The notes under the pieces were generated by a model, which saw only the letters and a program-made list of their open reading frames with translations, searched no databases and was not told the DNA's origin. Shown one piece after another: positions 35,211 through 44,541 of a stretch of 64,000 bases of DNA (its first letter is position 1; every line of letters starts with the position of its first letter). The translations under genes and the position numbers were made by a program. The stretch is from an uncultured Roseibium sp. (GTDB taxonomy: Bacteria; Pseudomonadota; Alphaproteobacteria; Rhizobiales; Stappiaceae), in contig NZ_CANMNP010000001.1 in assembly GCF_947499295.1 (NCBI RefSeq), positions 1 through 64,000 of the forward strand. The letters run 5' to 3'.

Positions 35211-37246
35211 TCATATGTCTTTCAGCAACCGCAACGCGTCGTAGATCGCCGCATGAGTATTTCGTGCCGACACAGCATCGCCGATCCTGAAAAGTGCAAA
35301 CTGCCCATCCGGATTGGCTCCGAGCGGCTGCGGACGACCAAAGATCAACGCTTCCTGATTGATGGCACCAAGGTTCTTTGATTTGGGCTTGAGTTCAAAA
35401 TAGAGCTCATCCATGGGAATTGTTCCATGGTTGACGACTATCTGATCAAACTCACGCGTTTCCGTGTGGTTTGAATAATCAGTGCCGATTACTGCGGTTA
35501 TCATGTTGCCCGACCGCTTCGCGGCTTTCAGACGGTATGTCACGGTGAAACGAACGTCCCTGTCCTGTAGTGCCCTCAAATAAGGCACGAGGTTCATTGC
35601 CATGACATCCGGCGCAAACGATCTGTCAGGGGTCATGATTTCCACATGAGCACCGGTTTTTGCTGCAATTTCAGCAGCCTGCAACGCAGCGTGATCACCT
35701 GCATCATCATAGACAAGAACGCGCCGTCCCGGCTTCACGTCACCTGCGATGATGTCCCAGGAAGAAACGGCAAGGTCGTTGCCTTCGTGCAAAACGTCGG
35801 TATGTGGCAGCCCGCCAGTTGCGACAACAACGACGTCGGGGTTTTCAACGCAGATATCGTCTGCCGCTGCAAAGGAATTGAAACGGAAGACGACATTCCG
35901 CTTCAGGCACTGCTCCATGCGCCAGTCGATGATCGACATCATCTCTCGCCGCCGTTCTGATCGTGCGGTGAGCCGAACCTGACCGCCTGCATCCGGAGCT
36001 GCTTCGAAGACAATCACATCGTGCCCGCGTTCAGCAGCTACCCGGGCGGCTTCCATTCCCGCAGGCCCGGCTCCAATGACGGCGACCTTCTTTTTGTTTG
36101 TTGCAGCATCGATTTCATGCGGCATGGTCAGTTCTCGGCCTGTCGCCGCATTGTGAATGCAAAGGGCATCGCCTGCCTGGTAGATCCGGTCGAGACAATA
36201 GGTTGCACCGACGCAGGGCCGGATGTCTTCTTCCCGCCTTTCGGCAATTTTCTTCACAAGCAGTGGATCGGCCATATGCGCGCGGGTCATCCCGACCATG
36301 TCCAGCAAACCTTCCGCGATGGCATGGCGGGCAGTAGCAACGTCCGGGATCTTGGCCGCATGAAACGTCGGCAAGCCAACCTCCTTGCGGATCATTCCCG
36401 CAAAGTCGAGATGGGGTGCATTCGGCATGCCCTGAACAGGAATGACGTCCGTCAGGCCAGGATCGGTGTCAATATGCCCGCGGATGACATTGAGAAAATC
36501 GATCTGACCCGTTTCCTTCAGGCGTTTGGCTATTTTCAGCCCCTCTTCTGCCGACAGTCCGCCTTCCAGATCTTCGTCCGCGGTGAAGCGGATCCCGACA
36601 ATGAAGTCCGTTCCAACGCGTTCACGGACTGCGCTTACACTTCCAGCGAGAAACGCATCCTGTTGTCCAGGGAGCCGCCATATGGACCGTCGAGCGTGTT
36701 GGTGGCAGGAGACCAGAACTGGTCCATAAGATGGCCATAGGCCTGCAATTCGATCCCGTCCATTCCACCTGCCTGCATGCGCTCGGCAGCATCGGCATAG
36801 TCCTGGACGATCCTCTGAATGTCCCAGTCTTCCACCTGTTTGGGAAATGCACGGTGAGCTGCTTCCCGTTCATGCCCGGCGGAAACGGCAGGCAACCAGT
36901 CCCCTTTGTTCCAGTGGGTACGACGTCCAAGATGCGTCAACTGGATCATCACCGCGCAACCATGATCATGACACGCGTCGGTCAACCGCTTCACCCAGGG
37001 AACGACTTCATCCTTATAAGCCAGGATATTGTTGAAGACCGGGGGAGAATTGCGCGACACAGCCGCTGAACCTGCTGTCATGGTCATCGCGACACCGGCT
37101 TTTGCGCGCACTTCGTGGTAAGCGCGGTACCGATCCTTCGGCATCCCATCTTCAGGGTAAGCCGGCTCGTGCGAGGTTATCATGATCCGATTTTTCAGCG
37201 TCAGGTGTTTGAGCCGATAGGGCTGTAACAGCGGATCTTTGGACAT
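35211..37246 (-). pseudogene. dgcA: DgcA-like demethylase, broken by a one-base deletion
   Basis: The full product would be about 678 residues: an N-terminal Old-Yellow-Enzyme/TMADH-like FMN barrel and a C-terminal NAD(P)H:FAD domain ('AVIGAGPAGMEAARVAAERGH' and the [4Fe-4S] 'CVGATYCLDRIY' region). Frame 1 reads from ATG 37246 to a TAA at 36635-36637 ('MRFSLEV' then stop). The rest continues in another frame ('SAVRERVGTDFIVG'). Adding one base at about 36637-36638 restores the expected sequence, so this is a single-nucleotide deletion or a sequencing error. DgcA-type enzymes remove methyl groups from dimethylglycine or N-methylproline. It is the first gene of the dgcA-gbcA-gbcB run. Confidence 0.85.
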
Positions 37247-37323
37247 CAGCCTTCCTCTCAAGCGCACTATTCAGTGTCGGCATCAGCGAGACTAATTGCG
37301 GGTGACTACATGTGAAAAGACGT

Positions 37324-37347
37324 AAAAACGACATCTATGTCGTTTTT
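37324..37347. promoter_or_regulatory. 11-2-11 palindrome between dgcA and the TetR gene
   Basis: aaaaacgacat-ct-atgtcgttttt is a perfect inverted repeat with 11-bp arms, in the gap between dgcA (minus) and the TetR-type gene (plus). A nearby related half-site, aacataggtgtca, follows at about 37352. The length and symmetry fit a TetR-family dimer site. Confidence 0.75.
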
Positions 37348-37408
37348 GAAAACATAGGTGTCAATTTTGTTTGGCAGCGCGATCTATCGCTGCTATCGAG
37401 AATGAACG

Positions 37409-38071
37409 ATGGAACATCTGATTGAAAAAACATCCGGCTGGCGCGGCAGCCGGGCGATCTGGATCGACGCTGCCTATCATGCCTTGCTTGAACAGGGGAT
37501 CGATGGCGTAAAGGTCATGCCTCTTGCTGACCGTTTGAAGCTGTCTCGCACCAGTTTTTACGGTCACTTCTCGGATCGAAATGAATTGCTGGGCGCTTTG
37601 ATCACGCTTTGGCAATCAAAAAATACCGGCAACTTGATCGAGCGGTCAGAAGCTTATGCCGAAACAATCAACGAAGCCGTTTTCAACGTTTTCGACCTCT
37701 GGCTGATGCCGGACCTATTCGATTCACGACTTGAGTTTGCAGTCCGAAATTGGGCTCATGTTGACACAGTCCTGGCCAGGCAGCTTGAAGAGGCCGACAA
37801 GATCCGGGTGGATGCCCTCCAAGTCATGTTTGAGCGGTACGGCTTTGACACTCTTTATGCAAACATTCGGGCCAATACTGTTTATCAGACCCAGATCGGC
37901 TACATCTCCATGATGAAGGACAGGCCGTCCGAGCCGTTTCTACCGCGACTTGAACGCATGCCCAATTACGCCGAGATTTTCAGCGGGCAGCACGTAACTG
38001 AAGCTGAGTGTTCACGTTTTCTCGCCAGGCACTCAGCCGGGCACCAATCGGTAAGCGCAAATCCGGTCTAG
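37409..38071 (+). CDS. TetR/AcrR-family transcriptional regulator
   Basis: A 220-residue regulator with an N-terminal TetR HTH: 'AIWIDAAYHALLEQGIDGVKVMPLADRLKLSRTSFYGHFSDRNELLGALITLW'. The C-terminal part is a helical ligand-binding domain. It is divergent from the dgcA-gbcA-gbcB genes, which it likely represses, with the palindrome at 37324-37347 as its probable site (inference). Its stop overlaps the convergent Lrp/AsnC gene by 4 nt. The usual GbcA-linked regulator in pseudomonads is the AraC-type GbdR, so control by TetR would be a local variation. Confidence 0.9.
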   Translation: MEHLIEKTSGWRGSRAIWIDAAYHALLEQGIDGVKVMPLADRLKLSRTSFYGHFSDRNELLGALITLWQSKNTGNLIERSEAYAETINEAVFNVFDLWLMPDLFDSRLEFAVRNWAHVDTVLARQLEEADKIRVDALQVMFERYGFDTLYANIRANTVYQTQIGYISMMKDRPSEPFLPRLERMPNYAEIFSGQHVTEAECSRFLARHSAGHQSVSANPV

Positions 38072-38556
38072 TTGTCCGCGCGGGGCTTTTCAGCAGCAAC
38101 ATATGCCAACGGCAATGCCGTCGTATTCTTGATCTGTTCCATAGCGAATGTCGTCGACACATCCGATATCTCGATTTTGGCAATCAGCTTTTTATAAAAA
38201 GCATCATAGGCTTCAATGTCCGGAACGGCCACACGCAAAAGGTAGTCAACCTGCCCGGCCATCCGGTAGAATTCCACCACCTCCGGAAATTCCTGGATTA
38301 CATCGGCAAACTTCTTCAGCCAGTCCTCAGAATGCTGGCTCGTCGTTATGGCGACAAACGCAGTTACCTTTGCATTGACCTTCGTCGGATCAAGCAAGGC
38401 GACACGGCCTGTGATGACGCCGTCTTCTTCCATCTTCTGAATGCGCCGCCAGCAAGGTGTGGTCGACAATCCGACACGGCGACCGATTTCAGCAACCGGC
38501 ACAGTGCAGTCCTCCTGCAGGATTGAAAGAATTCGGCGGTCGATACGGTCAATCAT
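38068..38556 (-). CDS. Lrp/AsnC-family transcriptional regulator
   Basis: A 162-residue protein with an N-terminal HTH 'IDRIDRRILSILQEDCTVPVAEIGRRVGLSTTPCWRRIQKMEEDGVI' and a C-terminal RAM domain ('YRMAGQVDYLLRVAVPDIEAYDAFYKKLIAKI'). Such proteins sense amino acids and control their metabolism. It is convergent with the TetR gene (4-nt overlap) and appears monocistronic. No target gene is adjacent, so it may act on distant amino-acid genes. Confidence 0.92.
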   Translation of the reverse strand: MIDRIDRRILSILQEDCTVPVAEIGRRVGLSTTPCWRRIQKMEEDGVITGRVALLDPTKVNAKVTAFVAITTSQHSEDWLKKFADVIQEFPEVVEFYRMAGQVDYLLRVAVPDIEAYDAFYKKLIAKIEISDVSTTFAMEQIKNTTALPLAYVAAEKPRADN

Positions 38557-38701
38557 TGTTTTTCGTTTCGTCTAACTGTGGCAGGTCGCTCAGATCTTGG
38601 TAAATGATTTCAATTCCAAGCCAATCCTCGTAACGGAATTTCAACATGAATGTCAAATGCGCCCCAATTGAGAAAAAAATTCGAAAACGCTGTTCAGCCT
38701 T

Positions 38702-39364
38702 CTAGCGGGAAGTCAGGCGTGCGACTTCGCTTCGCAGAACAGGCACCAGATCTTTGTCGAACCATGGGTTTTTCTTGAGCCACGTATTGTTTCGCCAGGA
38801 CGGATGGGGCAAAGGCAACACTTTGGGCTGATCCTTCCCCGGCATTTCCTCAAGATAGCTGTTCCACCTGGATACGGTTTCGGTAAGCGTTTTTCCACGG
38901 CGGCTGCCTAGATGATAGGCCTGTGCGTATTGTCCAATTACCAGAACAAGTTCCAACTGAGGCATCGCCGCAAAAAGCTTATCATGCCAGGTTTTCCGGC
39001 ACTCGCTGCGCGGCGGTAAATCGCCTCCCTTTGCGTCCAATCCTGGAAAACAGAACCCCATAGGAATAATGGCAAGTCGGTCCGCGTCATAAAACACATC
39101 TTCCCCGATCCCCATCCAGTTTCTGAGACGGTCTCCGGAGGGATCCGTGAATGGTCTGCCGCTTTTGTGAACCCTGGTTCCAGGTGCTTGACCACAAATA
39201 CACAGCCTTGCAGAGGACGACACTTGAAGGACCGGACGCGGCGCGTGTGGCAGCGCAGATTTCTCTGGATTTTCAATGCATATACGGCATGCACGAATGT
39301 CAGCTGCAATGGACTTCAAGCTTTCAGAAATCTTCTTTTCAGACAATGAGTTGCACCTTGGCAC
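38702..39364 (-). CDS. Uracil-DNA glycosylase-family protein
   Basis: The protein (about 220 residues) has the UDG-like fold signature 'ICGQAPGTRVHKSGRPFTDPSGDRLRNWMGI', with 'LVIGQYAQAYHLG' in the middle and 'VLPLPHPSWRN' near the end (the His loop). This matches the family 4/5-type uracil-DNA glycosylase-like proteins. An N-terminal 'ACRIC' Cys pair may help form an Fe-S site, but the full four-Cys set is not obvious. The GTG start at 39364 is uncertain. DNA repair is likely, but the base specificity is unknown. Confidence 0.8.
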   Translation of the reverse strand: MPRCNSLSEKKISESLKSIAADIRACRICIENPEKSALPHAPRPVLQVSSSARLCICGQAPGTRVHKSGRPFTDPSGDRLRNWMGIGEDVFYDADRLAIIPMGFCFPGLDAKGGDLPPRSECRKTWHDKLFAAMPQLELVLVIGQYAQAYHLGSRRGKTLTETVSRWNSYLEEMPGKDQPKVLPLPHPSWRNNTWLKKNPWFDKDLVPVLRSEVARLTSR

Positions 39365-39478
39365 AGCCGGTTAACACTTCTCTTACCACGCTCCTGAGGA
39401 CGATCTTAAGGAATGGTGAGTCACTTTCAATAAACACGCAGTATCCAAATAACCAAATCAAAACCGTGCGGGCGGCAA

Positions 39479-41020
39479 ATGGGCATCCTTGCGCCAGAAA
39501 CAGGCGACGAAAAAGTCGCCATCAACCAGCAGCGGGCAAAACGCCGCCGCGAGCTGGCACGCACGATGAACAATGTGCGCAGCAAACTGGGCACACCAAC
39601 CGGTCTGCACACAACTTTCGATCTTGAGCGGCAGCATCTTTTTGCCGATACCCGTATCAATGCCGCTTATGCGGTTCCGCTACTGGCACTCATTGTTGCC
39701 GCCATATCGGTTCTTTGGGTCGAACCTGTTTCGATTGGCGCATGGTTCGCAGTTGTCCTGTGCACCCATCTTTTGATGGTCGTAACCAGCCATTCATATG
39801 AAAGAGCACCGTCGGACCAGAAAGTACGGTCCATCTGGCGTCTCCGTTTCACCATCGGTGAACTCATTTATGGCTGCAGCTGGGCCCTGTTTTTCATATT
39901 GCCGCTGAAGAACGGTGCCGGCGAAGGTTTTGTCATTTTTCAGTTTGCGGCCCTTTTGATCGTTGTGGCCATGAACACGATGCAGGCCGCTACGCTGCCC
40001 AAGTGTCTGTTGGTCAGCACCATGCCAATCACGCTGGTGGTCACGATCAGCTTTCTGCAAAAAGTCGATCCGATCCACTATACGCTGGCTGCGATGGCGA
40101 TCGGCGCTCAAGGGTTCTTTCTGATCCTCGGCAACCAGCTCCTGAAGAACGCCAATACAATGCTGGAATACCGCGCTGACAAGGATCATCTGATTGCGGA
40201 ACTTGAAACAGCAAACGCAATGTCGGACGAAGCGCGGCGCCGAGCCGAGGCGGCCAACATGGCCAAGTCACGTTTCCTGGCAACGATGAGCCATGAGCTG
40301 CGCACACCGCTCAATGCGATCCTCGGATTTTCTGAAATCATGAAGGATGAAGTTCTCGGTGAGATGCACAACAAGACTTACAGGTCCTATTCAGAGGACA
40401 TTCACGGTTCCGGCCAGCATCTGCTTAATCTGATCAATGAAATTCTGGATCTGTCACGCATCGAGGCTGGACGTCACGAATTGCACGAGGCTCCTTTGTT
40501 GCTCGATGATGTCGTTGAAGAATGCGGCGCCATGATGAAGGTGCGGGCCAAAGCGAAATCGATCTCGATTTACCATGCACACGAACCAAACCTGCCAACT
40601 GTGTGGGCGGACGAACGTGCCTTGCGCCAGGTGGTTCTGAATCTACTGTCCAACGCCTTGAAGTTTACGCCGGTTGGCGGCGAGGTCAGGATTGTGGTCG
40701 GACCGACTGCAGAAGGCGGCCAGTACGTTTCCATCAAGGACAGCGGCCCCGGTATTCCCGAAGATGAAATCCCCACTGTTCTGGAAGCATTCGGCCAAGG
40801 GTCTCATGCAATCAAGAGCGCGGAACCCGGTACAGGCCTGGGACTGTCGATCGTACAAGCTCTTATCGGCATGCATGACGGCAATTTTTCACTGAAATCG
40901 AGCCCTGGCAATGGCACCGAGGTGACAGTTACGCTGCCCCGCACACGTATCATGAACTATTCGCCGGAAGTGCAGTGGGGCCCTGGGAACAACAAGGACA
41001 TTGGCGCCAAATCGGCCTGA
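39479..41020 (+). CDS. Membrane sensor histidine kinase
   Basis: A 513-residue kinase. Six hydrophobic stretches occupy about residues 60-230, with no periplasmic sensing domain of note. A coiled linker follows, then HisKA with the phospho-acceptor His in 'TMSHELRTPLNAILGFSEI' and HATPase_c with 'VLNLLSNALKFTP', 'DSGPGIP' and 'GTGLGLSIV'. The C-terminal part resembles the PleC/DivJ/PdhS kinases that act on DivK in alphaproteobacteria. The response regulator is not adjacent, so the partner is inferred only. The gene lies alone between the UDG-like and cobT genes. Confidence 0.9.
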   Translation: MGILAPETGDEKVAINQQRAKRRRELARTMNNVRSKLGTPTGLHTTFDLERQHLFADTRINAAYAVPLLALIVAAISVLWVEPVSIGAWFAVVLCTHLLMVVTSHSYERAPSDQKVRSIWRLRFTIGELIYGCSWALFFILPLKNGAGEGFVIFQFAALLIVVAMNTMQAATLPKCLLVSTMPITLVVTISFLQKVDPIHYTLAAMAIGAQGFFLILGNQLLKNANTMLEYRADKDHLIAELETANAMSDEARRRAEAANMAKSRFLATMSHELRTPLNAILGFSEIMKDEVLGEMHNKTYRSYSEDIHGSGQHLLNLINEILDLSRIEAGRHELHEAPLLLDDVVEECGAMMKVRAKAKSISIYHAHEPNLPTVWADERALRQVVLNLLSNALKFTPVGGEVRIVVGPTAEGGQYVSIKDSGPGIPEDEIPTVLEAFGQGSHAIKSAEPGTGLGLSIVQALIGMHDGNFSLKSSPGNGTEVTVTLPRTRIMNYSPEVQWGPGNNKDIGAKSA

Positions 41021-41041
41021 TCGATGCCGCACTCAAGCGTT

Positions 41042-42079
41042 TCAGATTTCCTCGTCGTCTGATTTTTCCGAAACGCCTGCATCCGCGAAAGTCGCCATGC
41101 CGGAATGCATTTCAGCAGCTGCCTTTGCAATACCTGCAGCCAGCGCTGCACCCGATCCTTCACCAAGCCGCATTCCAAAATCGAACAAGGCTTCCTTGCC
41201 CATATGCTCAAGGGTTTTGGCATGTGCCTGTTCTGCGGAAAGATGGGCGAACAGGCAATGGTCAAGCCCATCCGGGTCCATTGCATAAACAACGGCTGCT
41301 GCGGCAGTCGTGACAAATCCATCGACAATGACGGGTACTCTTTGCAATCGCGCAGCAATGATCAGCCCGGCCATCGCCGCGATCTCACGCCCACCAACCT
41401 TGCGCAGGACCTCCAACGGATCCCTTTCACCACCAAGGCGGGCAACGGCTTTCTCAACTGCGTCACGCTTGCGTTTCAGACCTTCGTCATCGACACCAGT
41501 GCCACGTCCGATCCAATCCTCTGCCTTGCCGCCAAAAAGACCATTGATGACCGCGGCAGCAACCGTCGTGTTGCCGATCCCCATTTCGCCAAGACAAATC
41601 AGGTCGATACCACCGGCCAGCGCTTCCATGCCGTAGGCCATAGTGGCTGCGCAATTGGCTTCATCGAGGGCATCTTCCTTCGTGATGCTGGGTGTTGGCA
41701 TGTCGACAGCAAGGTCAAATACCTTCAATCCGACATCATACGCACGGCAGATCTGATTGATCGCGGCACCACCTGCTGCGAAATTTTCGACCATTTGCCG
41801 GTTGACCGCGCTTGGAAACGCAGAAACGCCTTCATCTGCTACGCCATGCGCTGTTGCAAAGATCGCAACAAGTGGCCGCGTGACCTTGGGCGGCGCATTG
41901 CCGGACCACGCTGCCAGCCACTCTGCAATCTCTTCCAGCTGACCGAGCGAACCGGCGGGTTTAGTCAATTGCGCGTCCCGCTCCTTCACCTTGCGAACCG
42001 CTTCATCATCCGGCCCGGGCATGGATTTTACCAAGTTGCGGATGTCGTCAAAAGGAAGCGCGGTCTCGGAAAGGGACAT
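41042..42079 (-). CDS. cobT: Nicotinate-nucleotide-dimethylbenzimidazole phosphoribosyltransferase
   Basis: The protein (about 345 residues) activates the lower ligand of cobalamin, making alpha-ribazole phosphate from nicotinate mononucleotide and dimethylbenzimidazole. Features are 'TKPAGSLGQLEEIAEWLA', 'LICLGEMGIGNTT', 'GGREIAAMAG' and 'IVDGFVTTAAAAVVYAMDPD'. The catalytic Glu near the C-terminus lies in 'RLGEGSGAALA'. ATG 42079 gives the family N-terminus; the frame is open further to 42121. It is divergent from cobS with about 108 nt between starts. No clear cobalamin riboswitch is visible there. Confidence 0.94.
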   Translation of the reverse strand: MSLSETALPFDDIRNLVKSMPGPDDEAVRKVKERDAQLTKPAGSLGQLEEIAEWLAAWSGNAPPKVTRPLVAIFATAHGVADEGVSAFPSAVNRQMVENFAAGGAAINQICRAYDVGLKVFDLAVDMPTPSITKEDALDEANCAATMAYGMEALAGGIDLICLGEMGIGNTTVAAAVINGLFGGKAEDWIGRGTGVDDEGLKRKRDAVEKAVARLGGERDPLEVLRKVGGREIAAMAGLIIAARLQRVPVIVDGFVTTAAAAVVYAMDPDGLDHCLFAHLSAEQAHAKTLEHMGKEALFDFGMRLGEGSGAALAAGIAKAAAEMHSGMATFADAGVSEKSDDEEI

Positions 42080-42186
42080 GGATTTCAGGTTCCGGTTCTT
42101 CGGCCGGTACATGCCAGCCACTTGGTCTCGCTAAGGCGCTGATCTATAACGGCGCACACGCAAAACTCAAGCACAGGACCGGCCTG

Positions 42187-43059
42187 ATGAGCCCTGAAAC
42201 CGACCAACCTGCTGATTCAGGTGCAAAAACCGGAACCGACAAAACCTGGGATCAATTCAATCGGCTCAGAAGAAGTTTCCCGGCACTGATAGCCGACACT
42301 GCAGCCTGTGTTCGATTCTTCTCTCGTCTGCCCCTGGAAAAAGTCAACGTTCAAGACGATCCGGCTGCCGTACCGGACTTTGAAAAGATCAGCCGGGCCG
42401 CCCCCATAGCCGGTGTGACCGTTGCCTTGCCGGCCGCCGGTCTTGGCATGCTTCTGGGCTATACAGCTCTTCCGGTTCTTGCCATTGCGGCGCTGATTGC
42501 CGCCATGCTGGCTGTCACAACAGGTGCCCTTCATGAAGACGGTCTCAGCGATGTTGCAGACGGTTTCTTTGGCGGCTCAACCCGGCAAAAACGGCTGGAT
42601 ATCATGAAGGACAGCCGCATCGGGGCCTTCGGGGCTTTGGCACTGGTACTATCAGTGATCTTGAGGATTGCGCTCCTTGCCGCTCTTTGGCAGCGTTTCG
42701 ATCCGGCCGATGCTGCCCTGCTTTTCCTTGGTGGAGAAGCGGCCAGTCGCGCCTTTATTGTCTGGCAGTGGCAGCAACGCCCCCTCGCCCGCCCAGACGG
42801 CCTGGCGGCCCGGTTCGGAAAACCTGACAAAAACTGCGTCCGACAGGCGTTTTTGTTCACGGCTCCGTTCCTCCTGCCTGCAGTCTTCCTGCTCACGTTG
42901 CCGGGATTACTGCTTGCCTGCCTGATACCGGCAGCCCTGGCATTTGGCATCGGACACCTCGCCAACCAAAAGATTGGTGGTGTTTCAGGCGATGTTCTGG
43001 GCGCAATTCAGCAAATTTGCGCACTTGGTTTTTTGCTTGGGATGCTTATGGTGCCCTGA
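42187..43059 (+). CDS. cobS: Adenosylcobinamide-GDP ribazoletransferase CobS
   Basis: A 290-residue membrane protein that joins adenosylcobinamide-GDP and alpha-ribazole (last step of cobalamin assembly). The catalytic/metal motif is 'ALHEDGLSDVADGFFGG', followed by 'KDSRIGAFGALALVLSVILRIALLAAL' and six or so hydrophobic segments. It is divergent from cobT, which makes its substrate, so the two genes work as a pair. The N-terminus (about 45 residues) is longer than in typical members and hydrophilic. Confidence 0.93.
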   Translation: MSPETDQPADSGAKTGTDKTWDQFNRLRRSFPALIADTAACVRFFSRLPLEKVNVQDDPAAVPDFEKISRAAPIAGVTVALPAAGLGMLLGYTALPVLAIAALIAAMLAVTTGALHEDGLSDVADGFFGGSTRQKRLDIMKDSRIGAFGALALVLSVILRIALLAALWQRFDPADAALLFLGGEAASRAFIVWQWQQRPLARPDGLAARFGKPDKNCVRQAFLFTAPFLLPAVFLLTLPGLLLACLIPAALAFGIGHLANQKIGGVSGDVLGAIQQICALGFLLGMLMVP

Positions 43060-43085
43060 GTTACCGAGTAAAGGCTGCCAAACAG

Positions 43086-44279
43086 ATGACCGCCACTTTC
43101 CCGCGCGATCCGTTCTTCAAGCACCAGGCAGCATGCCTCAGGGCTTTCACGATTGTTTTTTTGTGTCTCGGTCTTGCTGCCTGCGGCGAGCGACCTGACC
43201 TTGGCGCCCTGGCGTTGAACGACGCACCGGCCCCGGGAGCGCGGGTCACCGACATCATGATTGTCACGACACGTGACAAGGATGCGACCCCCGACACCTA
43301 TTTCGGCGGTGAACGCGGACAGGCCATCGGCTATGCGGAAGCGTCCATCTCCGTTCCTCCGGACCATGAACCGGGACAAATTGAATGGCCAAACAGTTTC
43401 CCGGGGGACCCTGAAAAGAACTTTGTGACACGAAAGGCCGGTTATATCGCCGACAAGGCTTCCTTCACGAACGAGATAAATCGTCGGCTGGCTGCCAAAC
43501 CGCGCGACGAACGTGAAATATTTGTCTTCATTCACGGCTACAATACCCGCTTTCCCGAAGCCCTTTACCGGTTCACGCAGATCATTCACGATTCAGAGTT
43601 TTCAGGCGTTCCGGTTCTCTTCACATGGGCTTCAAGAGGTAAGGTTCAGGACTATGTCTATGACCTGAACAGCGCTGCGATTGCGCGGCAGGCCCTGGAG
43701 CAGACGCTTATCCAGCTGTCAAACACACGCGCAGAGAAGATCACAATTCTTGCGCATTCCATGGGCAATTGGCTGTTGATGGAAACGGCGGTGCAGGCAT
43801 CTCCGAATGACAGGCGCAAAATGACACGCAAGATTGACGAGGTCATACTTGCAGCACCCGATATCGACATCGACCTCTTCAAGGCACAGCTGAAAAAACT
43901 CGGCCGCCCACCCAAACCATATATCGTCATTGTTTCTCGTGACGACCGGGCATTGCGCCTGTCACGGGCCATAGCCGGTGGCAAGGAACGTGTTGGTGCT
44001 TTTTCCGATGACAAGGAGCTGACCGAGCTTGGTGCCGTCGTCGTGGATCTAACGGAATTGGATGCCCAGGACGGGTCTCATCACTCGAAATTCGCTCAAT
44101 TGGCTCAGTTTCAACCGCAATTGCGCAAAACTCTCGGGCAATCGAGCTTGACCAGGTCGGTAAACCGGGGAAACGCCGGGACAGTTGGCGATGATCTGGG
44201 CAATTTGGTCGGCAACACAATTGCGCTGCCCGTTCGCATCATTGCAGCCCCGTTCAACTATGCAGGCGGTGGAACTTGA
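43086..44279 (+). CDS. DUF900-type alpha/beta hydrolase lipoprotein
   Basis: A 397-residue lipoprotein (lipobox 'LGLAAC' near residue 35) with a DUF900-type alpha/beta hydrolase. Features are 'REIFVFIHGYNTRFPEALYRFTQI', nucleophile elbow 'ILAHSMGNWLLME' (G/A-x-S-x-G type), and 'ILAAPDIDIDLF'. The ATG at 43086 gives the lipoprotein signal directly. It starts 26 nt past the cobS stop. The substrate is unknown. The family is usually outer-membrane or periplasmic and of unknown function. Confidence 0.85.
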   Translation: MTATFPRDPFFKHQAACLRAFTIVFLCLGLAACGERPDLGALALNDAPAPGARVTDIMIVTTRDKDATPDTYFGGERGQAIGYAEASISVPPDHEPGQIEWPNSFPGDPEKNFVTRKAGYIADKASFTNEINRRLAAKPRDEREIFVFIHGYNTRFPEALYRFTQIIHDSEFSGVPVLFTWASRGKVQDYVYDLNSAAIARQALEQTLIQLSNTRAEKITILAHSMGNWLLMETAVQASPNDRRKMTRKIDEVILAAPDIDIDLFKAQLKKLGRPPKPYIVIVSRDDRALRLSRAIAGGKERVGAFSDDKELTELGAVVVDLTELDAQDGSHHSKFAQLAQFQPQLRKTLGQSSLTRSVNRGNAGTVGDDLGNLVGNTIALPVRIIAAPFNYAGGGT

Positions 44280-44337
44280 TGGATCACCGCAATTGAATGA
44301 GGCATGACGTCTTGGCAAAGCCATATTCCAGCGCCAT

Positions 44338-44541
44338 ATGCGCCACATGAATTCGCCATGTATAAAAATCTGCCAGATCGACCGAAACAGTGGCCTTTGT
44401 ACGGGATGCTGGCGCTCACTCGACGAAATTGCCGGCTGGTCGAGCTATAGCGCAGAAATCCGATCCCAGATCATGTCCGGGCTGGATAGCCGCAAGGCCG
44501 CACACGAAACGCGTGGTGGCGGCATTTCCGGAGCGCGCTGA
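44338..44541 (+). CDS. DUF1289 small cysteine-motif protein
   Basis: A 67-residue protein with the DUF1289 pattern: 'SPCIKICQIDRNSGLCTGCWRSLDEIAGWSSY'. The four Cys suggest a small zinc or iron-sulfur binding unit. ATG 44347 also fits. Its stop overlaps the start of the retropepsin gene by 1 nt, so the two are translationally coupled. Confidence 0.88.
   Translation: MRHMNSPCIKICQIDRNSGLCTGCWRSLDEIAGWSSYSAEIRSQIMSGLDSRKAAHETRGGGISGAR

Noticed and set aside
42080-42186. Cobalamin riboswitch between cobT and cobS
   Set aside because: The gap is too short and no B12-box sequence is seen.
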